Part shown: piece after piece, positions 36,806 to 45,927 of the stretch | Numbering within the stretch: position 1 is the first letter of the stretch | Layout: the number at the start of each line of letters is the position of its first letter | From: an uncultured Sulfitobacter sp. | GTDB taxonomy: Bacteria > Pseudomonadota > Alphaproteobacteria > Rhodobacterales > Rhodobacteraceae | DNA: 64,000 bases | Direction of reading: 5' to 3' | NCBI GenBank assembly: GCA_947501805.1 | Contig: CANMXJ010000003.1 | Span: 434,001-498,000 of the forward strand | The notes under the pieces: model-generated | Database searches by the model: none | Seen by the model: the letters and a program-made list of their open reading frames with translations, nothing else | Told to the model about the DNA's origin: nothing | Made by a program: the position numbers and the translations under genes

Positions 36806-38712
36806 TGTGCGGCCTTCACAGCTGGGGTGATGAGTGGGGTCAGATCATCAAGGTCAAAGGGTTTTCGCAACACCGGAGCAAGCAGTTGGGCAGCGCGAAA
36901 CATCTCGTGGTCAGGGGGGAGGGACGTCATCAGGACAAAAGGGGTCTGGGTGTCGGAACGGCGGGCCAGATCAAGGCCGCTTGCCTCTCCGATCAGCTGG
37001 ATATCAGACAGGATCAGCGCGATATCGGGCAGGTCGGCAAGCAATGCCGTGGCTTCATCCGCGCTTGTGGCCTCGATCACGGAATGGCCGTTTTCCATCA
37101 GCATATCGCGCACTGTGGCGCGAATGTCATCGTCATCTTCAACCAATAGAACAAGGCCGGTGGTGGCAGGCAATGCGGGGCGATAGGGCAGGCGCAGGAC
37201 CACACAGGCCCCGCCGTCAGCCCCGTTACGCAGACGCAGATCACCACCCGCGGATTTGGTCATATCATACACCATCGAAAGGCCGAGCCCGCTGCCCTCG
37301 CTGCCTTTGGTTGTAAAGAAGGGGTCAATGCCCCGCTCAAGCGAGGTAGTGGAAAAGCCGGGCCCATCATCAGCGACGGTCCATTCGATCCATACATCGT
37401 TCACCAAGCGTTGTGTCAGGGTGATCTGACCTGTTGTGCCGCATGCATCGCGGGCATTGAGGATCAGGTTGAGCAGACTGTCCGTGACACGCCCTTTGTC
37501 CAACAGAACTGCTTGATCCGGCATTTGATTGTGACTGACTAGCTGCATGCCCACAGGAAGCGTTGGTGCGGCCAAGACTTCGAGGTCATTCAACAGTTGC
37601 GTCGCATCGGTGGCTGTAGGGCGCAGGGCATGCGGCTCTGTCACATCTGCGATCGAGCCGAGCAACGTGCCGCCACGACGGGCAGCGGCCAGCGTTCCCT
37701 CGACCAGTTTTTGAGCGTCAGGTGGCAGATCGGACAACCGGCCAAGACGTGATTGCATGCCCAGAATAATCGTCAGAAGGTTGGAAAAGTCATGCGCAAG
37801 CCCCGAAATCATCTGTGCGGCCAGTTCGCGTTTACGGGTCTGTTGCAAGGCAACGCGGGTCTGGGTTTCTTCGGTGATGTCCATCGACAGGATATAGGCC
37901 CCGCCAAGGGTGTCAGGTGTAAAAGAGGTGCGAATGCGGCGGGCCGTGGCTTCGTCCGTGAATTCCATGAGTGCGGGGTTGCCGCCAAAAGCATCGTCCA
38001 GCGCGGGTTTGATCCGGCCATAGGCGTAAGGACCCAGAGCTGTGCCAATATGCAACCCGACAATGTTGTCAGGCCGGTCGGGCAGAACGCTGGACAGTTT
38101 GCGGTTTGAAAAGGTGTAGCGCCCGGACGCGTCGACATGCGCGATATGAGCAGGCATCATTTCGGTTGTCAGACGTGTGCGGGCCTCTGACGCGGTCAAT
38201 TGCCGCTTGGTTTCCTCAAGCGTGGTGATCATTGCTGCCAATTCGCGATTGGTTTTGCTCAGCTGTTCGGTGTGGGCCAGCAACTGATCCGACAGGGCGT
38301 CGGAACGGGCTCGCAACAAGGCCTCTTGTGCCTTTGTGGCGGTGATGTCTGTATATACCGTCACCCACCCGCCTTGGGGCAGGGGCGACCCTTCGACACT
38401 GATTGTCCGGCCATTGGCGCGGGTGCGCTCCATATAATGTGGTTGGAAAGCACGGGCCTGTTCGACCCGTTCGGTGACAAAAGCGTCCAGATCATCAACA
38501 GGGCCATATTCCCCCCGCGAGGCGATATGCCGGATGGTTGCTTCGAAGGTCGCACCGGGTGTGACAAGCGTTTGTGGCAAATTGAACATCTGCTGAAACG
38601 GGGCGTTGCTGACCACAAGATTAAGGTCGGAGTCGTAGATAGACAGGGCCTGCGCAATCAGGTTGAGCCCTGCGCTTGTCATCGCCTTGGTCTGTTTTTC
38701 GCTAATCTGCAT
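36802..38712 (-). CDS. Hybrid sensor histidine kinase with PAS domains and C-terminal receiver
   Basis: 636 aa, no convincing membrane helix, so probably cytoplasmic. Two PAS-like domains (about 10-130 with LSIYDSDLNLVVSNAPFQQMF, and about 185-300 with MPAHIAHVDASGRYTFSN) are joined by a coiled coil (ARSDALSDQLLAHTEQLSKTNREL). Phosphorylation box ISGLAHDFSNLL, then N-box LNARDACG, GPGF and GSGLGLSMVYD. The C-terminal receiver (about 515-636) has VEDDDDIRATV and LILSDIQLIG. ATG at 38712 with AGGAG five bases before it was chosen over a start at 38760. Drives the response regulator directly downstream. Confidence 0.92.
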   Translation of the reverse strand: MQISEKQTKAMTSAGLNLIAQALSIYDSDLNLVVSNAPFQQMFNLPQTLVTPGATFEATIRHIASRGEYGPVDDLDAFVTERVEQARAFQPHYMERTRANGRTISVEGSPLPQGGWVTVYTDITATKAQEALLRARSDALSDQLLAHTEQLSKTNRELAAMITTLEETKRQLTASEARTRLTTEMMPAHIAHVDASGRYTFSNRKLSSVLPDRPDNIVGLHIGTALGPYAYGRIKPALDDAFGGNPALMEFTDEATARRIRTSFTPDTLGGAYILSMDITEETQTRVALQQTRKRELAAQMISGLAHDFSNLLTIILGMQSRLGRLSDLPPDAQKLVEGTLAAARRGGTLLGSIADVTEPHALRPTATDATQLLNDLEVLAAPTLPVGMQLVSHNQMPDQAVLLDKGRVTDSLLNLILNARDACGTTGQITLTQRLVNDVWIEWTVADDGPGFSTTSLERGIDPFFTTKGSEGSGLGLSMVYDMTKSAGGDLRLRNGADGGACVVLRLPYRPALPATTGLVLLVEDDDDIRATVRDMLMENGHSVIEATSADEATALLADLPDIALILSDIQLIGEASGLDLARRSDTQTPFVLMTSLPPDHEMFRAAQLLAPVLRKPFDLDDLTPLITPAVKAAQ

Positions 38713-38918
38713 GCCGTCTCCTGCGATCCCATCGCTACCATCCGGCAAGGGCACTGGCAAAGAGAGAAGACATGACTGTTACAATTCGTAAGGATTGAGA
38801 AAAGTTAAGGCAAAATTTGACCTTCATCTTCTGCATTGCATCCTTATGGTATGTGAGAGAATCGCACAAAGCGATCAAGCTTGCCCTGAAATGTGGGTAG
38901 GTAAGGGAGGACATAGAT

Positions 38919-40892
38919 TTGGCCACGCCATTGAAGCGCGCCGACGGACCGCAGTCCGTTCCGGCGCTATTGCACCGTAACGCCACCAAATTCGCGAACG
39001 CCCCGGCGTACCGCGAAAAGGAATATGGTATCTGGCAAAGCTGGACGTGGTCGCAGACCCGCGACGAAGTCGAGGCATTGGCGTTGGGCCTGATGGAGAT
39101 GGGCATCAACGAAGGTGACTTTGTTGCCATAATCGGACGCAACCGCCCTTACCTTTATTGGGCGATGATGGCGGCCGAGATGTGTGGCGCGGTGCCCGTG
39201 CCACTGTACCAGGACGCAAATGCCGAAGAGATGGCCTATGTGATGAACCACTGTGGCGCGCGCTTTGCCATTGTCGGGGATCAGGAGCAGGTCGACAAGA
39301 TTTACGATGTGCAGGATCAACTGCCAGAATTCGAGCAGATGATCTACCTTGATCCACGTGGGTTGCGCAAATACGATCATTCGGTTCTCAAGCAATATGC
39401 CAATGTGCAAGAGTTGGGTCGCCAGATGCGCGACAAACACATTGCGGAGTTGGAGGCGCGGCAGGCCAAGCTGGACTACGATAGCACAGGCGTGATGCTT
39501 TATACGTCCGGCACTACGGGAAAGCCCAAGGGTGTGGTGCTGTCAAACCGCAATGTTATCGAAACGGCCAAGTCTTCGTCCGAGTTTGATGATCTGCGCC
39601 AGACGGACGAAATTCTGGCCTATCTGCCGATGGCCTGGGTTGGTGATTTCATCTTTTCTGTTGGTCAGGCGCTGTGGACAGGCTTTTGCACCAACTGCCC
39701 TGAAAGCGCCGACACGATGCATGTCGATTTGCGCGAAATCGGGCCGACCTATTATTTTGCCCCGCCACGGGTGTTTGAGACCCAGTTGACCAATGTGATG
39801 ATCCGCATGGAAGACGCCAGCCGGTTCAAGAAATGGCTGTTTGATACGTTCATGGCCCATGCGCGCAAGGTCGGGCCGGATATTCTGGACGGCAAGCCTG
39901 TCAGTCAATGGGATCGGTTCAAGTACAAGCTGGGAGAGGCTTTTGTTTATGGGCCGCTCAAGAACACGCTTGGTTTCTCTCGCGTGCGCGTGGGTTATAC
40001 GGCGGGTGAAGCGATCGGGCCGGAAATCTTTGATTTCTATCGGTCTTTGGGGATCAACCTGAAGCAGCTATACGGCCAGACTGAAGCAACCGTATTTATC
40101 ACCGCGCAGCCGGATGGAGAGGTGCGTTCGGATACTGTTGGTGTGACCTGCCCCGGTGTGGAGTTGAAAATCGCTGAGAATGGCGAAGTGTTCTACCGCT
40201 CGCCCGGTGTTTTTGTCGAGTATTACAAGAACCCCGAAAGCACTGCGGATACCAAGGACGCTGAGGGCTGGGTTGCAACGGGTGACGCGGGCTTTATCGA
40301 AGAAGGCTCCGGCCATCTGCGCATCATTGATCGGGCCAAAGACGTCGGAAAAATGGCGGACGGATCGCTGTTTGCGCCGAAATACGTTGAGAACAAGCTT
40401 AAGTTTTTCCCGAATATTCTGGAGGCTGTTGTCTTTGGCAACGACAAGGATGAATGCACGGCGTTCATCAACATCGACCTGACGGCGGTGGGCAATTGGG
40501 CGGAGCGTAACAACATCGGCTATGCGTCTTATCAGGAACTTGCCCAGCATCCGCAGGTGATTGCACAAATCCAGGAGCATGTTGAGGCGGTGAATGAATC
40601 GGTGGCAGAGGACGAGATGTTGTCAGGCTGTCAGGTGCATCGCTTTGTTGTTCTGCACAAGGAACTTGATGCAGATGACGGTGAGCTGACGCGCACCCGC
40701 AAAGTGCGCCGCCGGATCATCGAAGAGAAATATGCGGATATTATTGCAGCGCTTTATGACGGGTCACCACAGGTCAGTACCGAGACAGAAGTGACCTATG
40801 AAGACGGGCGCAAAGGGTCGATCAAAGCAACTTTGGGTGTGCGGGATGCGAAAGTTGTGCCGGTGACGGCCAAGAAGATGGCAGCGGAATGA
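38919..40892 (+). CDS. Long-chain-type acyl-CoA synthetase (AMP-forming)
   Basis: 657 aa. Adenylate-forming motifs: P-loop LYTSGTTGKPKGVV, then LPMAWVGDF, YGQTEATVFITAQ and the hinge WVATGDAGFIEEGSGHLRIIDRAKDV. Length and the KYVENKLKFFPNILEAVVFG block match the fatty acyl-CoA ligases found at the head of Liv-type transporter clusters. The start is TTG at 38919 with GGGAGG nine bases upstream; no ATG fits better. First gene of the cluster ending at 48003. It probably activates the carboxylate imported by the transporter; substrate not known. Confidence 0.92.
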   Translation: MATPLKRADGPQSVPALLHRNATKFANAPAYREKEYGIWQSWTWSQTRDEVEALALGLMEMGINEGDFVAIIGRNRPYLYWAMMAAEMCGAVPVPLYQDANAEEMAYVMNHCGARFAIVGDQEQVDKIYDVQDQLPEFEQMIYLDPRGLRKYDHSVLKQYANVQELGRQMRDKHIAELEARQAKLDYDSTGVMLYTSGTTGKPKGVVLSNRNVIETAKSSSEFDDLRQTDEILAYLPMAWVGDFIFSVGQALWTGFCTNCPESADTMHVDLREIGPTYYFAPPRVFETQLTNVMIRMEDASRFKKWLFDTFMAHARKVGPDILDGKPVSQWDRFKYKLGEAFVYGPLKNTLGFSRVRVGYTAGEAIGPEIFDFYRSLGINLKQLYGQTEATVFITAQPDGEVRSDTVGVTCPGVELKIAENGEVFYRSPGVFVEYYKNPESTADTKDAEGWVATGDAGFIEEGSGHLRIIDRAKDVGKMADGSLFAPKYVENKLKFFPNILEAVVFGNDKDECTAFINIDLTAVGNWAERNNIGYASYQELAQHPQVIAQIQEHVEAVNESVAEDEMLSGCQVHRFVVLHKELDADDGELTRTRKVRRRIIEEKYADIIAALYDGSPQVSTETEVTYEDGRKGSIKATLGVRDAKVVPVTAKKMAAE

Positions 40893-40965
40893 GCTTGCGA
40901 CGCGCGTCTGCGACGACGCCCCGCCCGCCATCCCGTTTTGGATACGGATTTCAGGGAGTGAACCT

Positions 40966-41784
40966 GTGAAAGACACCGCAGATAGCTACGTCACCGAAGA
41001 CGGTCGCACCATTGGTCCGGTTGTGATGGAGATGAAAAATATTACCCTGCGCTTTGGCGGGGTGGAGGCGATCAAGGATATCTCTTTTGATATCCGCGAG
41101 GGCGAGATTCGCGCAATTATCGGGCCCAATGGTGCCGGCAAGTCTTCGATGCTGAACGTCATCTCGGGGTTTTATGTCCCGCAGGAGGGCGAGGTCTGGT
41201 ACAAAGGCGCGCGCCGTCCGGCGATGAAGCCGTTTGAAGTGGCGCAGCAGGGCATTGCACGGACGTTTCAGAACATCGCTTTGTTTGAAGGCATGTCGGT
41301 GCTCGACAACGTCATGACAGGCCGTTTGACCCATATGACAACGGGGCTGTTTGCGCAGTCGCTTTGGAAGGGTAAGGCAGAGCAGGAAGAGATCGAGAAC
41401 CGTGAAGTCGCTGAAAAGATTATCGACTTTCTGGAAATTCAGGCGATCCGCAAGACACCTGTGGCGCGGCTGCCTTATGGGTTGAAGAAACGGGTGGAGC
41501 TGGCGCGCGCACTGGCGGCGGAACCGTCGATCTTGCTTTTGGACGAGCCGATGGCGGGGATGAACGTCGAGGAAAAAGAGGACATGAGCCGCTTTATTCT
41601 GGACGTGAATGACGAATTCGGCACCACGATTGCGCTGATCGAGCATGACATGGGCGTGGTTATGGACCTCTCTGACCGTGTGGTCGTGATGGATTACGGC
41701 AAGAAAATCGGCGACGGCACACCGCATGACGTGCGCAACAATCAGGATGTGATTGATGCCTATCTGGGGGTCGCACATGACTGA
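40966..41784 (+). CDS. livG: Branched-chain-amino-acid-type ABC transporter ATPase (LivG-like)
   Basis: 272 aa. Walker A GPNGAGKSS, signature region replaced by the LivG-type LPYGLKKRVELARALA, Walker B ILLLDEPMAGMN, H-loop IEHDMGVV. Start GTG at 40966 after CAGGGAGTGAACCT. One of two ATPases of a Liv/HAAT-type importer; this family carries branched-chain amino acids but also urea, aromatic acids and other carboxylates. The next gene starts inside its 3' end (8-base overlap). Confidence 0.94.
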   Translation: MKDTADSYVTEDGRTIGPVVMEMKNITLRFGGVEAIKDISFDIREGEIRAIIGPNGAGKSSMLNVISGFYVPQEGEVWYKGARRPAMKPFEVAQQGIARTFQNIALFEGMSVLDNVMTGRLTHMTTGLFAQSLWKGKAEQEEIENREVAEKIIDFLEIQAIRKTPVARLPYGLKKRVELARALAAEPSILLLDEPMAGMNVEEKEDMSRFILDVNDEFGTTIALIEHDMGVVMDLSDRVVVMDYGKKIGDGTPHDVRNNQDVIDAYLGVAHD

Positions 41785-42235
41785 CTTGTCCCTGGCCGGT
41801 CTGAGAGGCGGTTTTGCGCTGGCTGTTTTGGCGGCCGCTCCTGCAGCCAATGGCGACACATGGGACATATTCGAGAGCCGCTGCCTTGCACCATTGGAAG
41901 CGGAGCAGGCCCCTAATGTTGAAGGTCTTGAACGCGCCGAGGCGCGGGATGTGGCAAATAGCCAAGCTTATCGCACCGAAGAAGGGCTTTTTTATACTGA
42001 AGCGGATCCGAATGGTCGTGTTTGGGCCTGTAGTGCCGTGAAACAGAAATCGGACGACCAAGTGATCGCAGTAGAAAAGATGCAAGATCGGGTTGCTGAG
42101 GAGCGTTACGTTGCTGGAATCTCGGGCAACAATCCGCGTCTGGTTTCAACCGATTGGCGCAAGCCAAAACTGCAGGTCGATCTGGCGCTATTGCTAGGCG
42201 ATACCGTGCTGATGGCGCGGGAGGTGCGGAAATGA
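41777..42235 (+). CDS. Small secreted protein embedded in the Liv-type cluster
   Basis: 152 aa with a probable signal peptide (LAVLAAAPAANG, cleavage about residue 26). The mature part has two cysteines (in ESRCLAPLEAEQ and VWACSAVKQK) and ends in a hydrophobic strand (LLLGDTVLMAREV). I do not recognise the family. Start ATG at 41777 overlaps the livG end by eight bases and the ATG of livH is 57 bases beyond its stop, so it is cotranscribed with the transporter genes. A periplasmic accessory of the transporter is possible but unproven. Confidence 0.75.
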   Translation: MTDLSLAGLRGGFALAVLAAAPAANGDTWDIFESRCLAPLEAEQAPNVEGLERAEARDVANSQAYRTEEGLFYTEADPNGRVWACSAVKQKSDDQVIAVEKMQDRVAEERYVAGISGNNPRLVSTDWRKPKLQVDLALLLGDTVLMAREVRK

Positions 42236-42292
42236 TGACCCACTGGAATATCATGGACAACGCCGCATTATGCGGTCGGAGGACGTCGGCAG

Positions 42293-43300
42293 ATGAATGA
42301 ACAACTGGCTTATACCATCGAGGTTTTTGCGAACGGACTGATGGCGGGAGTGCTCTATGCGCTGGTCGCTTTGGGTTTTGTTCTAATCTACAAGGCGTCC
42401 GGTATTTTCAACTACGCTCAAGGGGTTATGGCGCTGTTTGCGGCGATGACGCTTGTGGGTATTCAAAACGGGCAGGTGCCCTTTGCCCATCTGATAAACG
42501 CGATATTCGGCACGGATGTGCATAAGTTCGGCTGGCATGTGCATTCGTTCCTTGCGATTGCGCTGACAGTGCTTGTGATGATTGCACTCGCCTGGATGGT
42601 GCAGCGGTTTGTGTTCCGCCATCTGGTCGGGCAGGAGCCGATCATTCTGTTCATGGCAACCATTGGTCTTGCGTATTTCCTTGAGGGGGTGGCCGACCTG
42701 ATGTGGGGATCTGAGTTGAAGGCGCTGAATGTATGCGCGTCCGAGGGAGCCTGTTTGCCGCAGGGCATGAATGTCTGGCTGGAAGGCACAACCTATGAGG
42801 CACTTGGATACGGCTTCTTTATTGATAACCTCGATATCGTTGCATCAATTGTAGCGGTGATTTTGGTCGCAGGGTTGGTGATCTTCGCGCAATACACCAA
42901 ACAGGGCCGCGCGATGCGCGCTGTTGCCGATGACCATCAGGCGGCGTTGTCCGTAGGCGTGTCGCTGAACTTTATCTGGGTTTTGGTGTGGTCGCTGGCA
43001 GGCTTTGTCGCGCTTGTAGCGGGAATCATGTGGGGCGCAAAATCGGGCGTGCAGTTCTCGCTTTCGCTGATCGCTTTGAAAGCGTTACCGGTTCTGATGC
43101 TGGGCGGGTTTACCTCCATTCCGGGGGCCATCGTCGGTGGTTTGATCATCGGTGTGGGTGAGAAGTTGTTTGAATTCCTGATTGGCGCGCCGTTCCTTGG
43201 CGGGGCCACGGAGAACTGGTTTGCCTATATGCTGGCGCTTCTGTTCCTGGTGTTCCGTCCGCAGGGCTTGTTCGGGGAGAAGATCATTGAGCGTGTTTGA
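42293..43300 (+). CDS. livH: Liv-type ABC transporter permease 1
   Basis: 335 aa, hydrophobic throughout with 8 or so helices. LivH family motifs: GLMAGVLYALVALGFVLIYKASGIFNYAQGVMALF near the start, MRAVADDHQAALSVGVSLN, and GGFTSIPGAIVGGLIIGVGEKL in the EAA-like region. ATG at 42293 with CGGAGGACG upstream. Forms the channel with LivM. A stem-loop (43317-43333) follows in the gap to livM. Confidence 0.95.
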   Translation: MNEQLAYTIEVFANGLMAGVLYALVALGFVLIYKASGIFNYAQGVMALFAAMTLVGIQNGQVPFAHLINAIFGTDVHKFGWHVHSFLAIALTVLVMIALAWMVQRFVFRHLVGQEPIILFMATIGLAYFLEGVADLMWGSELKALNVCASEGACLPQGMNVWLEGTTYEALGYGFFIDNLDIVASIVAVILVAGLVIFAQYTKQGRAMRAVADDHQAALSVGVSLNFIWVLVWSLAGFVALVAGIMWGAKSGVQFSLSLIALKALPVLMLGGFTSIPGAIVGGLIIGVGEKLFEFLIGAPFLGGATENWFAYMLALLFLVFRPQGLFGEKIIERV

Positions 43301-43316
43301 TGCATCGACGGATGAT

Positions 43317-43333
43317 GTGGGGGCCAGCCCCCA
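43317..43333. repeat. Short palindrome between livH and livM
   Basis: TGGGGGGC, two bases (CA), GCCCCCA: a GC-rich stem-loop in the 78-base livH-livM gap. Followed by CAAACCTCC, not a T-run, so it is more likely an mRNA-processing or stabilising element than a terminator. Confidence 0.5.
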
Positions 43334-43378
43334 AACCTCCGGGATTTTAAACCATTTGGAAATTAGAGGAGATCGCTA

Positions 43379-44491
43379 ATGTTCTACCGTGAAGCAGGCG
43401 ATTTCAGAACGACTTACGCTGAAGACCAGCAGACCTTTCCGATCAAGTTTGACCGGTATCGTTATTATCTGGTGCTGTTCATTGCCATCGTTGTGGTGCC
43501 TTTTGTCGTTAATGACTATTGGGTCAACTCGTTGCTCTTACCTTTCCTGATCTACGCGATTGCGGCAATCGGATTGAATATTCTGGTGGGATATTGCGGG
43601 CAGGTGTCTTTGGGCACGGGCGGTTTCATGGCTGTGGGGGCCTATACCTGTTACAAGTTTATGACGGGCGTAGATATCTGGTGGGGCGGTGAATTGCTGT
43701 TCCGGCTGCCGGAGTTCAACATTTTCTTTAGCGTCATCATGGGCGGTGTGATGACCGCGCTTGTAGGCGTGTTGTTTGGTCTGCCGAGCTTGCGGATCAA
43801 GGGGTTTTATCTTGCCGTAGCAACGCTGGCGGCGCAGTTCTTCCTTGTGTGGTTGTTCAACCGTGTGTCGTGGTTTTACAACTATTCCGCTTCCGGACAG
43901 ATCAGTGCACCCGAGCGGGACATTTTTGGTGTCCTGTTGACGGGGCCAAGTGTTCAACCATGGGCAGCTTATCTGTTCTGCCTGTTCTTTACGATCACCT
44001 GTGCGGTGATTGCCCGCAACATGACGCGCGGGGCGTCAGGGCGGAAATGGATGGCGATCCGTGATATGGATATTGCCGCCGAGATCATCGGGGTGAACCC
44101 GCTAAAGGCCAAGTTGACGGCGTTTATGGTGTCATCGTTCTTTATCGGCATTTCGGGCGCGTTGTTCTTTTCGGTCTATCTGGGCGCGGTCGAGGTTGGC
44201 GAAGCCTTTGGCATTACCAAGTCGTTTCTTGTGCTGTTCATGATCATCATCGGTGGTCTCGGCAGTATCTTTGGCTCCTTTGCAGGGGCGGCGTTTCTTG
44301 TCTTGCTCCCTGTGGCGCTCAAGGTGGTTGGTGTGGACTGGTTCGGCTGGCCCACGGATATCGTGGCGCATTTGCAGTTGGTAATCGTCGGCGGTTTGAT
44401 CATCGTCTTTCTGATCGCAGAGCCGCATGGCATCGCGCAACTGTGGCGCGTTGCGAAAGAGAAATTGAGATTGTGGCCGTTCCCGCATTGA
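43379..44491 (+). CDS. livM: Liv-type ABC transporter permease 2
   Basis: 370 aa with about 10 helices. LivM motifs: YAIAAIGLNILVGYCGQVSLGTGGFMAVGAY, LPSLRIKGFYLAVATLAAQF, and WMAIRDMDIAAEIIGVNPLKAKLTAF in the cytoplasmic loop. ATG at 43379 after GAGGAGATCGCT. Partner of LivH. An intercistronic palindrome at 44515-44532 lies before the binding-protein gene. Confidence 0.95.
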   Translation: MFYREAGDFRTTYAEDQQTFPIKFDRYRYYLVLFIAIVVVPFVVNDYWVNSLLLPFLIYAIAAIGLNILVGYCGQVSLGTGGFMAVGAYTCYKFMTGVDIWWGGELLFRLPEFNIFFSVIMGGVMTALVGVLFGLPSLRIKGFYLAVATLAAQFFLVWLFNRVSWFYNYSASGQISAPERDIFGVLLTGPSVQPWAAYLFCLFFTITCAVIARNMTRGASGRKWMAIRDMDIAAEIIGVNPLKAKLTAFMVSSFFIGISGALFFSVYLGAVEVGEAFGITKSFLVLFMIIIGGLGSIFGSFAGAAFLVLLPVALKVVGVDWFGWPTDIVAHLQLVIVGGLIIVFLIAEPHGIAQLWRVAKEKLRLWPFPH

Positions 44492-44514
44492 TGTGGGGCT
44501 GGTCATGGGAAGAA

Positions 44515-44532
44515 GGTGGGGTAAACCCCACC
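44515..44532. repeat. Perfect 18-base palindrome between livM and livK
   Basis: GGTGGGGT, AA, ACCCCACC: perfect 8-bp arms with a two-base centre, followed by CTACGAAAAAT. It resembles short REP-like palindromes scattered in roseobacter and Rhodobacter genomes. Placed just before the binding-protein gene it may protect or separate segments of the transcript. Confidence 0.6.
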
Positions 44533-44573
44533 CTACGAAAAATCGGACAAGAAATCCAAGGGAGGAAACACCG

Positions 44574-45854
44574 ATGAAATATAAACTAGGTACAATGGCC
44601 GTGGCCGCGATGATGGCAGCAAGCCCCGTGATGGCGGACCTTGTGTTCCCGTCACTCAGCTATCGCACGGGCCCCTATGCTGCGGGCGGTATTCCGTTTG
44701 CGGATGGCTATGCGGATTACTTCACCATGCTGAACGCGCGTGATGGCGGTATCGGCGGCGTGATGACCAAGGTTATCGAGTGCGAGACCGGCTATAACAC
44801 CGAAAAAGGTGTTGAGTGTTACGAGAGCACCAAGGGCGAAGGCTCGCTGGTGTATCAACCGCTGTCCACAGGTATCACTTATCAGCTGATCCCCAAGACA
44901 ACTGCTGACAATATCCCGATGCACACGATGGGTTATGGCCGCACGTCTGCGGCGAATGGCGATGTGTTCAGCCACACGTTCAACTATCCTGCGAACTACT
45001 GGAACGGTGCGTCCGGCGCGATCAACTATCTGTTGGGTGAAAACGGCGGGTCGCTTGAGGGCAAGAAAATTGCGCTGGTCTATCACAACTCTGCCTACGG
45101 CAAAGAGCCGATCCGCACCTTGCAGGAGCTGTCCAAAAAGCACGGTTTCGAGTTCAAAGAGGTTCCGGTTGACCACCCCGGTCAGGAGCAGAAGTCACAG
45201 TGGTTGCAGATCCGTCGCGACAAGCCTGATTATGTGATCATGTACGGTTGGGGCGTGATGAACCAGGTGGCGATTCAGGAAGCTGCGAACATTCGCTTCC
45301 CGATGGAAAACTTCATCGGCGTTTGGTGGTCCGGTTCCGAGAATGATGTTCTCGCGGCGGGTGATGCGGCCAATGGATACAAGGCACTGACGTTCCACGG
45401 TGTTGGTTCCGATTTCCCTGTATTTGACGACATCAAAACGCATGTGACGGATGCAGGCAATGCAGCTGGTGCAGGCGATCAGATCGGTACGGTTCTCTAT
45501 AACCGTGGCATGTATGCTGCGATGCTGGCCGCTGAAGCGGTGAAAACGGCGCAGGAAATCCACGGTGTTGCAGACATCAACGCAGCACAGATGCGCGATG
45601 GCATGGAAGCACTGGAGATCACCGAAGAGAAGATGGCAGCCCTTGGTTTGCCGAACTTCGGTCCGTCTTTCAAGGTGTCGTGCCAGAACCACGGTGGTGA
45701 CGGCCTTGTCGGCGTGACACAGTGGGATGCGTCCAGCAAGACATGGTCGCTGATTTCCGACTTCGCACCAAGCGACATGGACGTGATCGGACCGCTGATT
45801 GAAGAAGACTCTGCGGCATATGCGGCTGAGAACAATATCGAAAGCAACTGCTAA
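44574..45854 (+). CDS. livK: Liv-type periplasmic substrate-binding protein
   Basis: 426 aa. Signal peptide to about residue 22 (MMAASPVMAD). Fold of the branched-chain amino acid-binding family (Peripla_BP_6): TGPYAAGGIPFADGYADYFTMLN, DGGIGGVMTKVIECETGYNTEKGVECYE, KKIALVYHNSAYGKEPIRTLQEL. Of the LivK-like group seen with acyl-CoA ligases rather than classic LivJ. ATG at 44574 after GGGAGGAAACACC, a strong ribosome binding site as expected for a highly expressed binding protein. Ligand unknown. Confidence 0.94.
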   Translation: MKYKLGTMAVAAMMAASPVMADLVFPSLSYRTGPYAAGGIPFADGYADYFTMLNARDGGIGGVMTKVIECETGYNTEKGVECYESTKGEGSLVYQPLSTGITYQLIPKTTADNIPMHTMGYGRTSAANGDVFSHTFNYPANYWNGASGAINYLLGENGGSLEGKKIALVYHNSAYGKEPIRTLQELSKKHGFEFKEVPVDHPGQEQKSQWLQIRRDKPDYVIMYGWGVMNQVAIQEAANIRFPMENFIGVWWSGSENDVLAAGDAANGYKALTFHGVGSDFPVFDDIKTHVTDAGNAAGAGDQIGTVLYNRGMYAAMLAAEAVKTAQEIHGVADINAAQMRDGMEALEITEEKMAALGLPNFGPSFKVSCQNHGGDGLVGVTQWDASSKTWSLISDFAPSDMDVIGPLIEEDSAAYAAENNIESNC

Positions 45855-45865
45855 GCAGTAACGTT

Positions 45866-45897
45866 CCTTGGGGCGCGACAATGGTTGCGCCCCAAGG
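45866..45897. repeat. Long intercistronic stem-loop between livK and livF
   Basis: Perfect 11-bp arms CCTTGGGGCGC and GCGCCCCAAGG with a 10-base loop, 12 bases after the livK stop. No T-run follows (GTTACAAAG), so it should not terminate; such hairpins after binding-protein genes typically block 3' exonucleases and raise the amount of binding protein relative to downstream products. Confidence 0.7.
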
Positions 45898-45927
45898 GTT
45901 ACAAAGAATTCTAGAGAGGTTTGCCCC

